A stretch of 64,000 nt of DNA. Source: Rhodococcus ruber NBRC 15591 (GTDB lineage: Bacteria > Actinomycetota > Actinomycetes > Mycobacteriales > Mycobacteriaceae). Under the pieces are notes generated by a model. That model did no database searches, had not been told where the DNA came from, and saw only the letters and a list, made by a program, of their open reading frames with translations. Positions within the stretch are counted from its first letter, which is position 1. The number at the start of each line of letters is the position of its first letter. The translations under genes and the position numbers were made by a program. The stretch lies in NCBI RefSeq assembly GCF_001894945.1, contig NZ_BCXE01000023.1:1-64000 (forward strand), given 5' to 3'. Below are positions 8,509 through 17,202 of the stretch, piece after piece.

Positions 8509-9828
8509 ATGACTGCCGCTGTACTGACCGCCGATACCTGTATCGCCCCGTTCGCCCGGGTCACCGGATGTGATCTCCAGGTGCCCCTGGTGCAGGGCGG
8601 TACCTGCACCTACGCCAACTTCGACTACGCGGCGAGCGCGCCGGCCCTCGAAGCGGTGACCGAGCGGATCGCCGAACTCCTGCCGTACTACGCCAGCGTG
8701 CATCGCGGTGCCGGTTACGCCTCGAGGATCTCCACCACCAGCTACGAGCAGGCCCGGGAGTCGGTGGCTCGATTCGTCTGTGCCGCAGACGATCAGGTGG
8801 TCGTGTTCACCCGCAACACCACCGACTCGCTCAATCTCCTGGCCGGAGCCGTGCCCGGCGACGTGGTCGTGCTCGACGTCGAGCACCACGCAAACCTGTT
8901 GCCCTGGAAGAACGCTCGTGTTGTCGAGGCTGCAGACACCGTCGCCGAGACGGTCCGCCGGCTCGTCGCGGAACTGTGCAGCCGGCCCGCCGCGCTGCTC
9001 GCCGTCACCGGCGCCTCCAACGTCACCGGCGAGGTCCTCCCGATCGCCGAACTCGCCGACGTCGCGCACGCCTGCGGTGCCCGGATCCTCGTCGACGGAG
9101 CGCAATTGGTTCCGCACCGGCGGATCGACCTCGCCGCGCTCGGCGTCGACTACCTCGCGTTCTCGGGGCACAAGCTCTACGCTCCGTTCGGTGCCGGTGC
9201 TCTGGTGGGGCGCCGGGACTGGCTCGACGTCGCGGAACCGCACCTCGCAGGGGGTGGTGCGGTCCGCGACGTGAGTCTCGGCCACACCGAATGGGCTTGC
9301 GCCCCGGCGCGACACGAGGCGGGCACGCCCAACGTGCTCGGCGTCGCGGCCCTCGCCGCGGCGTGCGACGCGCTCGCCGGTTTCGACGCCGATGCCGTCA
9401 CCGCGCACGAGGAGGCGTTGTGCCGGCGCCTGCTCGACGGGTTGCGCGGTGTCGACGGTGTCGAGATCCTGCGGCTGTGGAGCGACTCCCCGGACTCCGT
9501 GGGCATCGTCACCTTCACGGTCGCCGGCTTCGAGCCCGGCGAGGTGGCGTCGTATCTGTCCGCCGAGCACGGAATCGGGGTGCGCGACGGCCGGTTCTGC
9601 GCGCACCCGCTGCTCGCCCGGGTCGGGCTGCCCGGCGGCGCGGTTCGTGCCTCTCTCGGTCTCGGCAGTTCCTCCGCCGACGTGGATCGTCTGCTCGACG
9701 CGCTGCGCACGCTCGTCGATGCCGGTCCCGGCTGGACCTACGCGAAGACCGACGGACTGTGGGGGCCGTCGCCCGAGACCCGTCCGGGCCTGGCGGAGTC
9801 CACCGCCGGCGCGGCGCAGTGCAGCTGA
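8509..9828 (+). CDS. cysteine desulfurase-like class V aminotransferase (SAM-IV regulated)
   Basis: A 439-residue PLP enzyme of the class V/cysteine desulfurase-like family. It shows the cofactor lysine in the motif SGHKLYAPFG, an upstream VDGAQ aspartate, and the cysteine loop RDGRFCAHPLL where SufS/NifS enzymes hold the persulfide cysteine. Such enzymes remove sulfur from cysteine or related thiols, or act as aminotransferases or lyases. No Fe-S assembly genes are nearby, so a role in methionine/cysteine/homocysteine metabolism is more likely than cluster assembly (inference from the SAM-IV leader). ATG 8509 is preceded by GAGGGAAC. The frame is open further upstream, but that part is the riboswitch. 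Confidence 0.85.
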   Translation: MTAAVLTADTCIAPFARVTGCDLQVPLVQGGTCTYANFDYAASAPALEAVTERIAELLPYYASVHRGAGYASRISTTSYEQARESVARFVCAADDQVVVFTRNTTDSLNLLAGAVPGDVVVLDVEHHANLLPWKNARVVEAADTVAETVRRLVAELCSRPAALLAVTGASNVTGEVLPIAELADVAHACGARILVDGAQLVPHRRIDLAALGVDYLAFSGHKLYAPFGAGALVGRRDWLDVAEPHLAGGGAVRDVSLGHTEWACAPARHEAGTPNVLGVAALAAACDALAGFDADAVTAHEEALCRRLLDGLRGVDGVEILRLWSDSPDSVGIVTFTVAGFEPGEVASYLSAEHGIGVRDGRFCAHPLLARVGLPGGAVRASLGLGSSSADVDRLLDALRTLVDAGPGWTYAKTDGLWGPSPETRPGLAESTAGAAQCS

Positions 9829-9883
9829 CCGGTTCCCCGGCGGGCCGTCGCACCGGCCGGGCCCGTCGTCCGGACCGGCAGGG

Positions 9884-10357
9884 CTAGTCGACCTCGACGT
9901 CGACGGCTGCCGTGATGCGCATCAGTTCGCGGAACGTCGTGCGGAACAGCGTGCGTGGATGTCCGCCGGAGGCCCAGAGCTGGGGGAAGGCGGCCAGGGC
10001 AGTGTCGACGTACGTGGTCAGGTTCGTCGGATGCCCGAGCGGCGCCACCCCGCCGACGGGCTGACCCGTGACCTCGGTGACGACGTCCGGGGGCGCCGCG
10101 ACGAGCACGCCGCCGAGACGCTTGCCGGTTCGTTCCGGATTCACCCGATGGGCACCCGAGACCAGCAGCAGTACCGGTTCCTCGTCGAGCAGGAACACCA
10201 GCGACTTGACGATCGCGCCCACGTCGACCCCGAGCGCGGCCGCAGCCTGCTCGGCGGTGTGCACCGACTCCGGTTGGGTCGTGATCAACCCGTGGTGCCC
10301 GCGCGCGATGAGCGTGTCGGCCACTCGAGCGGCATTCGGATGCAGTGTCCCGGACAT
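9884..10357 (-). CDS. YbaK/EbsC-family aminoacyl-tRNA deacylase
   Basis: A 157-residue single-domain YbaK/prolyl-tRNA-synthetase-associated protein. It has the family features VHTAEQAA, VKSLVF (with the conserved lysine) and PVGGVAPLGHP. Members hydrolyse mischarged aminoacyl-tRNAs such as Cys- or Ala-tRNA(Pro), in trans to prolyl-tRNA synthetase. It is convergent with the cysteine-desulfurase-like gene. The exact mischarged substrate cannot be read from sequence. Length is normal for the family. Confidence 0.85.
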   Translation of the reverse strand: MSGTLHPNAARVADTLIARGHHGLITTQPESVHTAEQAAAALGVDVGAIVKSLVFLLDEEPVLLLVSGAHRVNPERTGKRLGGVLVAAPPDVVTEVTGQPVGGVAPLGHPTNLTTYVDTALAAFPQLWASGGHPRTLFRTTFRELMRITAAVDVEVD

Positions 10358-10421
10358 GGTTCCAGCCTAGGAGGCTGCCGCCGTCCGTGGCTCCGATCGG
10401 CAGGTCCGGCCGCGGCCGGGG

Positions 10422-10943
10422 TCAGTACAGCGGAAAGCCGTCCTCGGGTCCGAGCATGCGCTCGAGCCGGGTGCGGGTGATCTTGGCGAGTTCCTCCGTG
10501 CACACCTTGCGTTCCGCCTCGGGGTCGTGTGCGAGCCGGTGGCGGAGGTCGGTCAGCAGATCCCGCAGTCCGCGGCCCTGCGGGCACCACAGGTAGCGGT
10601 AGCCGAAGCGCTCCTCGTACGTGGCGGCGGCAGCGGTGATCGCGGTCGTCAAGGCCTCGTCCTCGTCCCACAGCGAGCACTGTTCGAGCCGCGAGGCGGT
10701 GCTGCCGCGCCGACGGCCCACCACCGGGTGACAGTCGAGGGCCGCCGCGATCTCCGCGTCGCTCGCGGAGAACAGGGCGGCGTCGGCGCGGGCGAACAGT
10801 TCCGGATAGCTCGCATAGGGACGTCCCGCCGCTACCTCCTGGGCCCAGGTGAGCGACGCGCAGCACTCGTACAGCGCGTGGGTGGCGCCCCGCCGGGACA
10901 GGGCGTTGAAGGCGCCCAGACCGATGCCCTGGTGCATCAACAT
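10422..10943 (-). CDS. OHCU decarboxylase (ureide pathway)
   Basis: A 173-residue 2-oxo-4-hydroxy-4-carboxy-5-ureidoimidazoline decarboxylase. It shows the diagnostic LDCHPVVGRR segment (catalytic His-Pro), an N-terminal helix ending in CCASLTWAQ and the C-terminal ELAKITRTRLERML helix. It produces S-allantoin from the unstable product of urate oxidation. No uricase, HIU hydrolase or allantoinase gene is in the window, so the partners are elsewhere. The frame is open far upstream, but the real start is ATG 10943, preceded by GAGGAGG with good spacing. Confidence 0.88.
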   Translation of the reverse strand: MLMHQGIGLGAFNALSRRGATHALYECCASLTWAQEVAAGRPYASYPELFARADAALFSASDAEIAAALDCHPVVGRRRGSTASRLEQCSLWDEDEALTTAITAAAATYEERFGYRYLWCPQGRGLRDLLTDLRHRLAHDPEAERKVCTEELAKITRTRLERMLGPEDGFPLY

Positions 10944-11077
10944 GACAGTCCCTCCTCTACGAGCCGGACCGTTCGTGCCCTCAGGATCCGTCCGCGGCGT
11001 GTCGGCCACCAGAGGCGGAGCGCGGAATTTTCCAGGCTGTAACGAGTGGTCCGTGCCAGCGGATCGGCGCCCGCATA

Positions 11078-11091
11078 TTACTCTCGAGTAA
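11078..11091 (+). promoter_or_regulatory. inverted repeat over the crotonase start
   Basis: TTACTC-TC-GAGTAA is a 6-bp inverted repeat whose last base is the A of the ATG. A -10-like TACTCT (11079-11084) lies within it, 6 bases before the start. This layout suggests a leaderless promoter blocked by a dimeric repressor, TetR-type by appearance. Confidence 0.45.
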
Positions 11092-11921
11092 TGACTCAGG
11101 AATCTCGCTGGAAAGCGTTCACGGTCGACGTCGCGGACCACGTCGCGCTCGTCACCCTCGTCGGTCCGGGCAAAGGCAACGCCATGGGCCCCGACTTCTG
11201 GACCGAGCTGCCGCTGTTGTTCGGCGAGCTCGACGCGGATCCGGACGTGCGTGCCGTCGTGCTCGCCGGCGCCGGCAAGCACTTCTCCTTCGGTCTCGAC
11301 CTGCCCGCCATGAGCGGCGACCTGGGCAAGGTCCTCGCGGACAAGGCGCTGGCCGCCCCGCGCACCGAGTTCCACGAGATGGTCAAGCGGATGCAGGCGG
11401 CGATCACCGCGGTCGCGGACTGCCGCAAGCCCGTCGTCGCGGCCGTGCAGGGCTGGTGCATCGGCGGCGGCGTCGATCTGATCTCCGCGGCCGACATCCG
11501 GTACGCCAGCGCCGACGCGAAGTTCAGCGTCCGTGAGGTCAAGGTCGGGATGGTCGCCGACGTGGGCAGTCTCGCGCGCCTGCCGCTGATCATCGGCGAC
11601 GGGCACCTGCGCGAGCTGGCCCTCACCGGCAAGGACATCGACGCGGCACGCGCGGAGAAGATCGGTCTGGTCAACGACGTCTTCGAGGACGCGGATGCCG
11701 TCCTGACCGCCGCACAGGCCACCGCCGCCGAGATCGCGGCGAATCCGCCGCTGGTCGTGCACGGCATCAAGGCCGTTCTCGACCACAGCCGCTCGCCGCG
11801 CGTCGACGACAGCCTGCGCTACGTCGCGGCCTGGAACTCCGCGTTCCTGCCGTCGGAAGATCTGACCGAGGCCGTCGCGGCGGTCTTCGAGAAGCGGCCC
11901 CCGGAGTTCCGGGGCCGGTAG
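11091..11921 (+). CDS. crotonase-family enzyme, dienoyl-CoA isomerase-like
   Basis: A 276-residue enoyl-CoA hydratase/isomerase-fold protein. The oxyanion-hole segments are FSFGLDLPAM and QGWCIGGGVDL. The active-site region VREVKVGMVADVGSLARLP carries the Glu and Asp placed as in delta-3,5-delta-2,4-dienoyl-CoA isomerases rather than the two glutamates of classical hydratases. It probably acts in beta-oxidation of unsaturated acyl-CoAs in the cytoplasm. No ribosome site precedes ATG 11091, which fits a leaderless transcript. The next gene follows after 11 bases and may be co-transcribed. Confidence 0.85.
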   Translation: MTQESRWKAFTVDVADHVALVTLVGPGKGNAMGPDFWTELPLLFGELDADPDVRAVVLAGAGKHFSFGLDLPAMSGDLGKVLADKALAAPRTEFHEMVKRMQAAITAVADCRKPVVAAVQGWCIGGGVDLISAADIRYASADAKFSVREVKVGMVADVGSLARLPLIIGDGHLRELALTGKDIDAARAEKIGLVNDVFEDADAVLTAAQATAAEIAANPPLVVHGIKAVLDHSRSPRVDDSLRYVAAWNSAFLPSEDLTEAVAAVFEKRPPEFRGR

Positions 11922-11932
11922 AGGATGGACGG

Positions 11933-13036
11933 GTGCGCCCGGTCCTGACGTGGGGCGGCCGGCTGCTGCCGGCCGTCCCGCTGGTGTATCTGACGGTCTA
12001 CCGGCCCTGGCAGTTGCACTGGGGTGCGACGAGGACCGAGGTGGCCGGACGGATGCCGGGGGACGAGATCGTGCCCCGGCCTCACTGGTCGGCGACCCGA
12101 GCGGTGTCGATCGTGGCCGAGGCGGAGGACGTGTGGCCGTGGCTGGTCCAGATGGGCGCCGGGGACCGTGCCGGTTGGTACAGCTACGACCTCGTCGACA
12201 ACGGCGGGAAGCCGAGCGCCCGCGAGATCCGGCCCGAACTGCAGCGGCTCGAGGTCGGTGACCGGGTCCGGCTGGTCGCGGGTTCCCCGGCCGCCTTCCG
12301 GGTGGAGTCGATCGATCCCGGACGTTCCCTCGTGTATGCCCACTCGCACGACGGGGGTTCGGTCACCGTCGCGCTGACGTTGCGTCCGGACGGGCCCGGA
12401 CGCAGCCGACTGGTGCATCGCGTGCGATTCCGGATCCCCCCGTCGCCGTTCGCGGTCGGTTGGGCCGTCCTCATGGACGTGGGCGACTTCGTGATGTCCC
12501 GGCGAATGCTGCTGGGGATCCGGGACCGAGCGGAGCAACACGCGCGGCGCCGACGGGGCGGTCCGCCGCCGGTCGACGAAAGTCCAGGAACCCCAATGGA
12601 TTTCCGGCTTCGGATTCCGGTGCGCCGACCCGCCGGGATGGTGTTCGCGCTGCTCGCCGACGTGCAGGACCACGTGGGCGCACCGGCGCGCAGCGGCGTC
12701 CGGACGGGCAAGTCCCCGTCCGGTCCGACCACCGAGGGCACCCGGTGGCACGAGCGGGTGCGGCTCGCGCCCGGCTGGTGGATGCCCGTCGACAGCGTCG
12801 TGACCGCGATCGAGGACCCGGACCTGCTCGCGATGGACTTCCGCAGCGCCTGGTTCACCGGCCACGTCGACTACCGGATCGAGTCCACCCCGCAGGGATG
12901 TCTCCTGCGACAGCACGTCGTCCTGCGGTCGCGGCGCCTGCTGCGGCCGTGGTCGGCGCGGGTGGACGCCCGGCTCCGGCCGCGCCTGCTCGATCGGCTC
13001 GCCGACATCCGGGACGCGATCGAGCGCAGCGGCTGA
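11933..13036 (+). CDS. two-domain SRPBCC (START-like) protein
   Basis: A 367-residue protein with two SRPBCC folds in tandem. Residues 45-190 contain WPWLVQMGAGDRAGWYSYD, characteristic of a widespread actinobacterial SRPBCC subgroup. Residues 220-360 begin FRLRIPVRRPAGMVFALLADV and form a second, shorter domain of the polyketide-cyclase/START type. The N-terminus is hydrophobic (LLPAVPLVYLTVY) and may anchor the protein. Such domains bind hydrophobic ligands; no specific ligand can be inferred. GTG 11933 is used; a nearby ATG at 11925 is out of frame. Probably co-transcribed with the crotonase. Confidence 0.7.
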   Translation: MRPVLTWGGRLLPAVPLVYLTVYRPWQLHWGATRTEVAGRMPGDEIVPRPHWSATRAVSIVAEAEDVWPWLVQMGAGDRAGWYSYDLVDNGGKPSAREIRPELQRLEVGDRVRLVAGSPAAFRVESIDPGRSLVYAHSHDGGSVTVALTLRPDGPGRSRLVHRVRFRIPPSPFAVGWAVLMDVGDFVMSRRMLLGIRDRAEQHARRRRGGPPPVDESPGTPMDFRLRIPVRRPAGMVFALLADVQDHVGAPARSGVRTGKSPSGPTTEGTRWHERVRLAPGWWMPVDSVVTAIEDPDLLAMDFRSAWFTGHVDYRIESTPQGCLLRQHVVLRSRRLLRPWSARVDARLRPRLLDRLADIRDAIERSG

Positions 13037-13041
13037 GAACG

Positions 13042-13080
13042 CGTTCGGGCTCCGCAGCCGGCGGCCGCGGAGCCCGAACG
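13042..13080. terminator. bidirectional terminator between the SRPBCC gene and ppa
   Basis: A perfect 14-bp stem (CGTTCGGGCTCCGC with GCGGAGCCCGAACG) encloses an 11-base loop, placed between two converging genes. Confidence 0.75.
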
Positions 13081-13090
13081 GCGCGTGGGG

Positions 13091-13582
13091 TCAGTGCCCG
13101 CCGTTCGCCTTCAGGCGCTCGATCGACGCGGAGACCTCGGCCTCGGCCTCGGCGCGGCCGACCCAGTCCGCGGCCTCGACGTGCTTGCCCGGCTCCAGGT
13201 CCTTGTAGTGGACGAAGAAGTGCTTGATCGCGTCCAGTTCGAACTGCGAGACGTCGCTGATGTCCTTGACGTGGTCCCAGCGCGGATCGCCCGCGGGCAC
13301 GGCGAGGACCTTGTCGTCGCCGCCGGCCTCGTCGACCATCTTGAACATGCCCACCGGACGGGCCTCGACGATGACGCCGGGGAACACGGACTCGGGCAGC
13401 AGCACCATGCAGTCCAGCGGGTCCCCGTCCTCGCCGAGGGTGTTCTCGATGTAGCCGTAGTCGGCGGGGTAGCCGAACGAGGTGTAGAGGTAGCGGTCCA
13501 GCTTCACGCGGCCGGTTTCGTGATCGACCTCGTACTTGTTGCGCTGCCCCTTGGGGATCTCGATGGTGACCTCGAACTCCAC
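13091..13582 (-). CDS. ppa: inorganic pyrophosphatase
   Basis: A 163-residue family I soluble inorganic pyrophosphatase. It has the signature [11 protein letters not shown] with the metal-binding aspartates, plus KYEVDHETG and the [16 protein letters not shown] active-site strand. It hydrolyses pyrophosphate from biosynthetic reactions in the cytoplasm. The start is a GTG at 13582 behind GTGAGGAC. It is divergent from dacB, the same arrangement as in Mycobacterium tuberculosis (Rv3628c/Rv3627c). Length is typical. Confidence 0.96.
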   Translation of the reverse strand: MEFEVTIEIPKGQRNKYEVDHETGRVKLDRYLYTSFGYPADYGYIENTLGEDGDPLDCMVLLPESVFPGVIVEARPVGMFKMVDEAGGDDKVLAVPAGDPRWDHVKDISDVSQFELDAIKHFFVHYKDLEPGKHVEAADWVGRAEAEAEVSASIERLKANGGH

Positions 13583-13752
13583 GCCGTGTCCTCACTTGTA
13601 GATCGATACGACTGCCGTATCTGCGGTGATGGTCCGCACAGAGGATAACGGGTCGGCGCTACGCTGGTGGCGCAGGTGCCGGACCACCGGGGCGGTCACC
13701 AGGGCGCGGGATTCGCCGGGGCGAACGCCGCGGGATTCGACACAGCGGAGGC

Positions 13753-15159
13753 GTGTTGGCGGGGCAGGGCAAGAAGAAGCTGGGCACACTGGCGGGACGG
13801 CGCCGCCGGAACCTCCGGATCCTGTTCACCATCTGGGCAGCGGGGACCGTCGCGCTGCTCGTGGGAGGGGCCTTCGCGCTCTCCGACTTCCGCAGCGGCG
13901 AGGCCGCCGCCGCGATAGCGCCGGCACCGGCGCCCGTCACCGCGACCCCGCAGGTGGCCCCGGTACCGGCCGACGCCCTCGCCCCCACCGGCCCCGCCCT
14001 GGCCGCCACGCTCGCGCCGGCGCTGGGGAACGCGGGGCTGGGCAACTTCACCGGTTCGATCACCGACGCCGCCACGGGCACCGTGCTGTGGTCGAAGGAC
14101 CCGGCCCGGCCGATGATCCCGGCGTCGACGACGAAGGTTCTCACCGCCGCCGCAGCGCTGCTCGCCCTGCCCGCCGAACACCGGGTCACCACCAAGGTCG
14201 TCGAGGGCAGCCGGCCGGGGGAGATCGTGCTCGTCGCCGGTGGCGATCCCACCCTCACCGCCCAGCCCCCCGGCGAGCCCGGCTTCTACGCCGGCGCCCC
14301 GCGCATCGCCGACCTCGTGCAGCAGATCCAGCGCAGCGGCGTCGTCGTCGACACGGTGCTCGTCGACACCGGTGCCTACGCCGGTGACGCCCTGGCCACC
14401 GGATGGTTCCCCGCCGACATCGCCGGCGGCTCCGTGGCGCCGATCGAACCGGTGATGCTCGACGGCGGCCGGCTGAACCCCCTCGAGGACGAGTCGCCGC
14501 GCACCCCCACCCCCGCCCTCGATGCCGGCCGGGCCCTCGCCGCCGCGCTCGGCGCGGACCCCGCCCGGGTCGCCACCGGGACAGTCCGGCCCGGAGCGGC
14601 TCCGCTGGCCGCTGTGCAGTCGGCGCCGCTGCGCGATCGGCTGGGGCAGATGATGGGTTACTCCGACAATGTCCTGGCCGAGGCCGTCGGCCGCGAGATC
14701 GCCGCGGCCGAGGGTGTCGAGCCGTCCTTCCGCGGCGCGGTCGACAGCGTCGCCGCGGCCCTGCGCGAGGCCGGATTCGACCTGACCGGGCTCACCCTCC
14801 ACGACGTGAGCGGCCTGTCCGTCGACAACCGGATTCCCGCTCGGCTCCTCGACGCGGTGATGGCCGCCGCCGCCGGAACCGAACAGGCGTCGCTGCGCCC
14901 GATGCTGGACTACCTGCCGGTCGCGGGCGCCACCGGCACCCTCTCGGAGCGCTACGCCTCGACCAACCGCGACGGGGCGGGTTGGGTTCGCGCGAAGACG
15001 GGCACCCTGTCGCAGGCGAGCGGTCTGACCGGATTCGTCGTCGACACCGACGGCCGGGTGCTGACGTTCGCCCTGTTGTCCAACGACCGTTCGCCGGGCG
15101 AGAGCCGACCTGCCCTCGACGCGGTGGCGGCGACCCTCCGAGGATGCGGATGCCGATGA
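13753..15159 (+). CDS. dacB: D-alanyl-D-alanine carboxypeptidase/endopeptidase (PBP4 type)
   Basis: A 468-residue class C penicillin-binding protein of the S13 family. It has a basic N-terminus and one membrane segment (residues 24-45), a Pro/Ala-rich linker, then the catalytic motifs SxxK (S125, K128), SDN (304-306) and KTG (415-417). It trims or cleaves peptidoglycan stem peptides outside the membrane. It starts with GTG 13753; a TACGCT box at 13660-13665 could be the -10. Its stop overlaps the next gene (ATGA), and the order dacB-protease-tilS-hpt is the mycobacterial one. Confidence 0.93.
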   Translation: MLAGQGKKKLGTLAGRRRRNLRILFTIWAAGTVALLVGGAFALSDFRSGEAAAAIAPAPAPVTATPQVAPVPADALAPTGPALAATLAPALGNAGLGNFTGSITDAATGTVLWSKDPARPMIPASTTKVLTAAAALLALPAEHRVTTKVVEGSRPGEIVLVAGGDPTLTAQPPGEPGFYAGAPRIADLVQQIQRSGVVVDTVLVDTGAYAGDALATGWFPADIAGGSVAPIEPVMLDGGRLNPLEDESPRTPTPALDAGRALAAALGADPARVATGTVRPGAAPLAAVQSAPLRDRLGQMMGYSDNVLAEAVGREIAAAEGVEPSFRGAVDSVAAALREAGFDLTGLTLHDVSGLSVDNRIPARLLDAVMAAAAGTEQASLRPMLDYLPVAGATGTLSERYASTNRDGAGWVRAKTGTLSQASGLTGFVVDTDGRVLTFALLSNDRSPGESRPALDAVAATLRGCGCR

Positions 15160-16190
15160 CCGACCGGGACCGGACGCTGGGTGACGCGATCGACTGGAAG
15201 TTCGCGGCCGGGGTCGGAGCGCGCCTGACCCGGCCGGGCCCGGCGATGTCGCGGTACACCGCCGAGACCGTCGTCGCCGAGCTGGCCTCGGCCGCCGACC
15301 GCGCCGAGCCACCGGTGCGGGAGCTGACCGGCCTCGGCGACGGGCGAGACGTGCCGCCGGCCGCGGTGGTCGACCGGTCCGAATGGGTGCACGCCGCCGC
15401 CAGGTCGATGGCGGACCTCACCGGTTCCGGGCCCACCGAGGGCCGGTGGGTCGGCAAGCCCGCCGGCATGCAGGCCGGCGCGATGCTCGCGTACCTGTCC
15501 ACCGCCGTGCTCGGTCAGTACGACCCGTTCTCGCGGTCGCTGCTGCTCGTGGCCCCGAACGTCGTCGCCGTCGAGCGGGCGCTGCGGGTGCCCACCGCCG
15601 ACTTCCGGATGTGGGTGTGCCTGCACGAGGTCACCCACCGCGTGCAGTTCGCCGAGGCCCCGTGGATGGCGGACCTGATGCGCGAGGCGGCGGCGGAGCT
15701 GGGCCGGACCGTGGACGAGTCGTTCACCGATCTCGCCGGCCGGATCACCGGGGTCCTGCGCGATCGCCGGCCGGGGGAGGAGAAGCCCATGGCCGAGCGC
15801 GGTGTGCTCGGTCTCGTCCGAGCGGTGCAGTCCGAACCCCAGCGCACCGCCCTCGACCGCATGCTGGCCCTGGGTACCGTGCTCGAGGGCCACGCCGACC
15901 ACGTGATGGACGCGGTCGGACCCTCCGTGGTGCCCGCCGTCGCGCAGATCCGGCGCGCGTTCGACAACCGTCGCCGGCGCGCCGTGAACCCCGTCCACCG
16001 CATCGTCCGTGCACTGCTCGGGATGGACGCCAAGATGGCCCAGTACGTGCAGGGCAAGAAGTTCGTCGACACCGTCGTCGAACGGGTGGGCATGGCCCGG
16101 TTCAACACCGTCTGGAGCGGACCCGACGCGATGCCGACCCTCGCCGAGATCGACGACCCCGACGCGTGGATCGCACGGGTACTGGCCTGA
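15156..16190 (+). CDS. zinc-dependent metalloprotease (F420-associated family)
   Basis: A 344-residue protein with the motif LHEVTHRVQF (HEVTH zinc site) in the middle and a second conserved part (LEGHADHVMD) that probably supplies the remaining ligand. It belongs to the actinobacterial family often labelled zinc-dependent metalloprotease or coenzyme F420 biosynthesis-associated protein, and is the positional equivalent of Rv3626c. No signal peptide is visible. The start ATG 15156 overlaps the dacB stop (ATGA); in-frame ATGs at 15144 and 15150 are alternatives with a better placed AGGA. Its physiological substrate is not known. Confidence 0.85.
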   Translation: MTDRDRTLGDAIDWKFAAGVGARLTRPGPAMSRYTAETVVAELASAADRAEPPVRELTGLGDGRDVPPAAVVDRSEWVHAAARSMADLTGSGPTEGRWVGKPAGMQAGAMLAYLSTAVLGQYDPFSRSLLLVAPNVVAVERALRVPTADFRMWVCLHEVTHRVQFAEAPWMADLMREAAAELGRTVDESFTDLAGRITGVLRDRRPGEEKPMAERGVLGLVRAVQSEPQRTALDRMLALGTVLEGHADHVMDAVGPSVVPAVAQIRRAFDNRRRRAVNPVHRIVRALLGMDAKMAQYVQGKKFVDTVVERVGMARFNTVWSGPDAMPTLAEIDDPDAWIARVLA

Positions 16191-16192
16191 CG

Positions 16193-17191
16193 GTGTCGTC
16201 CGATCGACCGCTCCTGCCCGAGACCCCTGCCGTCCACGAGGTGCGTCTGGCCGTCCGTCGCTGGGTCGCGACCCACGGCCGGTCCGTCGCGGTCGGCCTG
16301 TCCGGCGGCGCCGACTCGTCGGCTCTGACCGTCGCCGCCGTCGCCGAGGCGGATTCGGTGCACGCCGTCGTCGTCGACCACGGCCTGCAGCCCGGCTCCG
16401 GCGACGTCGCCGCCCGCGCCGCGGCATTCGCCCGGTCGGCCGGATGCGTGTCGGTACAGGTCGTCCGCGTCGCGGTGACCGGCCCCGGCGGTCCCGAGGC
16501 GGCCGCGCGTGCGGCCCGCTACCGGGCGCTCGACGAGGCCCGGGCGGGATTGCCGGTGCTGCTCGGGCACACGCTCGACGATCAGGCCGAGACGGTGCTG
16601 CTGGGGCTGGGCCGCGGTTCCGGGGCCCGCTCCCTGCGCGGCATGTGCGAGTTCGACGAGCCGTGGGGGCGCCCCCTGCTCGGCGTGCGTCGCGACGTCA
16701 CCCGCCGGGCCTGTGCGGAACTGGGGTACACGCCCTACGACGACGCGCACAACAGCGACCGTCGTTTCACCAGGGTGCGGCTGCGTGAGGAGGTGCTGCC
16801 GCTGCTCGAGGACGTGCTCGGCGGTGGGGTCGCACCGGCCCTCGCGCGCACGGCCGCGCAGCTGCGCGAGGACGAGGACGCGCTGGAGGAACTGGCCGGG
16901 CGCCGGCTGGGGGAGGCCCGGGTCGGGACCGGGCTGGCGGTGGACGTCCTCGCCGGCACGCCCGTCGCGGTACGACGACGGGTCCTGCGACGATGGCTGC
17001 TCGACTCGGGGGCCTCCGCCCCGACGGACCGCAAGCTGCGAGCCGTCGACGACCTGATCGGGCAGTGGCGCGGCCAGGGCGGCGTCGCCGTGGGCGGCGG
17101 GCCGCAGCCCGGCGTCAGGTTGGTCGTCACGCGTCGGCGTGGCAGGCTGATCGTCGAGTTCGTCGGCCGGCGACAGGGTGCGGACGACTGA
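16193..17191 (+). CDS. tilS: tRNA(Ile)-lysidine synthetase
   Basis: A 332-residue N-type ATP pyrophosphatase with the P-loop [11 protein letters not shown] and the [15 protein letters not shown] motif. It attaches lysine to C34 of the tRNA(Ile) CAU anticodon so that it reads AUA. The C-terminal part is shorter than in Escherichia coli, as in other actinobacteria. GTG 16193 lies 2 bases after the stop of the preceding gene. The adjacent tilS-hpt pair is highly conserved in bacteria. Confidence 0.93.
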   Translation: MSSDRPLLPETPAVHEVRLAVRRWVATHGRSVAVGLSGGADSSALTVAAVAEADSVHAVVVDHGLQPGSGDVAARAAAFARSAGCVSVQVVRVAVTGPGGPEAAARAARYRALDEARAGLPVLLGHTLDDQAETVLLGLGRGSGARSLRGMCEFDEPWGRPLLGVRRDVTRRACAELGYTPYDDAHNSDRRFTRVRLREEVLPLLEDVLGGGVAPALARTAAQLREDEDALEELAGRRLGEARVGTGLAVDVLAGTPVAVRRRVLRRWLLDSGASAPTDRKLRAVDDLIGQWRGQGGVAVGGGPQPGVRLVVTRRRGRLIVEFVGRRQGADD

Positions 17192-17202
17192 GGGAAGGCA
17201 GG

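Noticed and set aside
10422-11786. Long minus-strand frame of 454 codons covering the OHCU decarboxylase
   Set aside because: Only the last 173 codons look like a protein family; the upstream part is the antisense of the crotonase gene, and GAGGAGG marks the real start at 10943.
13624-13670. Operator dyads between ppa and dacB
   Set aside because: Short complementary stretches exist but none is symmetrical enough to stand out from GC-rich background.
15383-16192. Upstream extension of tilS by 270 codons in the same frame
   Set aside because: It lies antisense-free but out of frame within the zinc protease gene and is arginine-rich; GTG 16193 directly after the protease stop gives a normal TilS.
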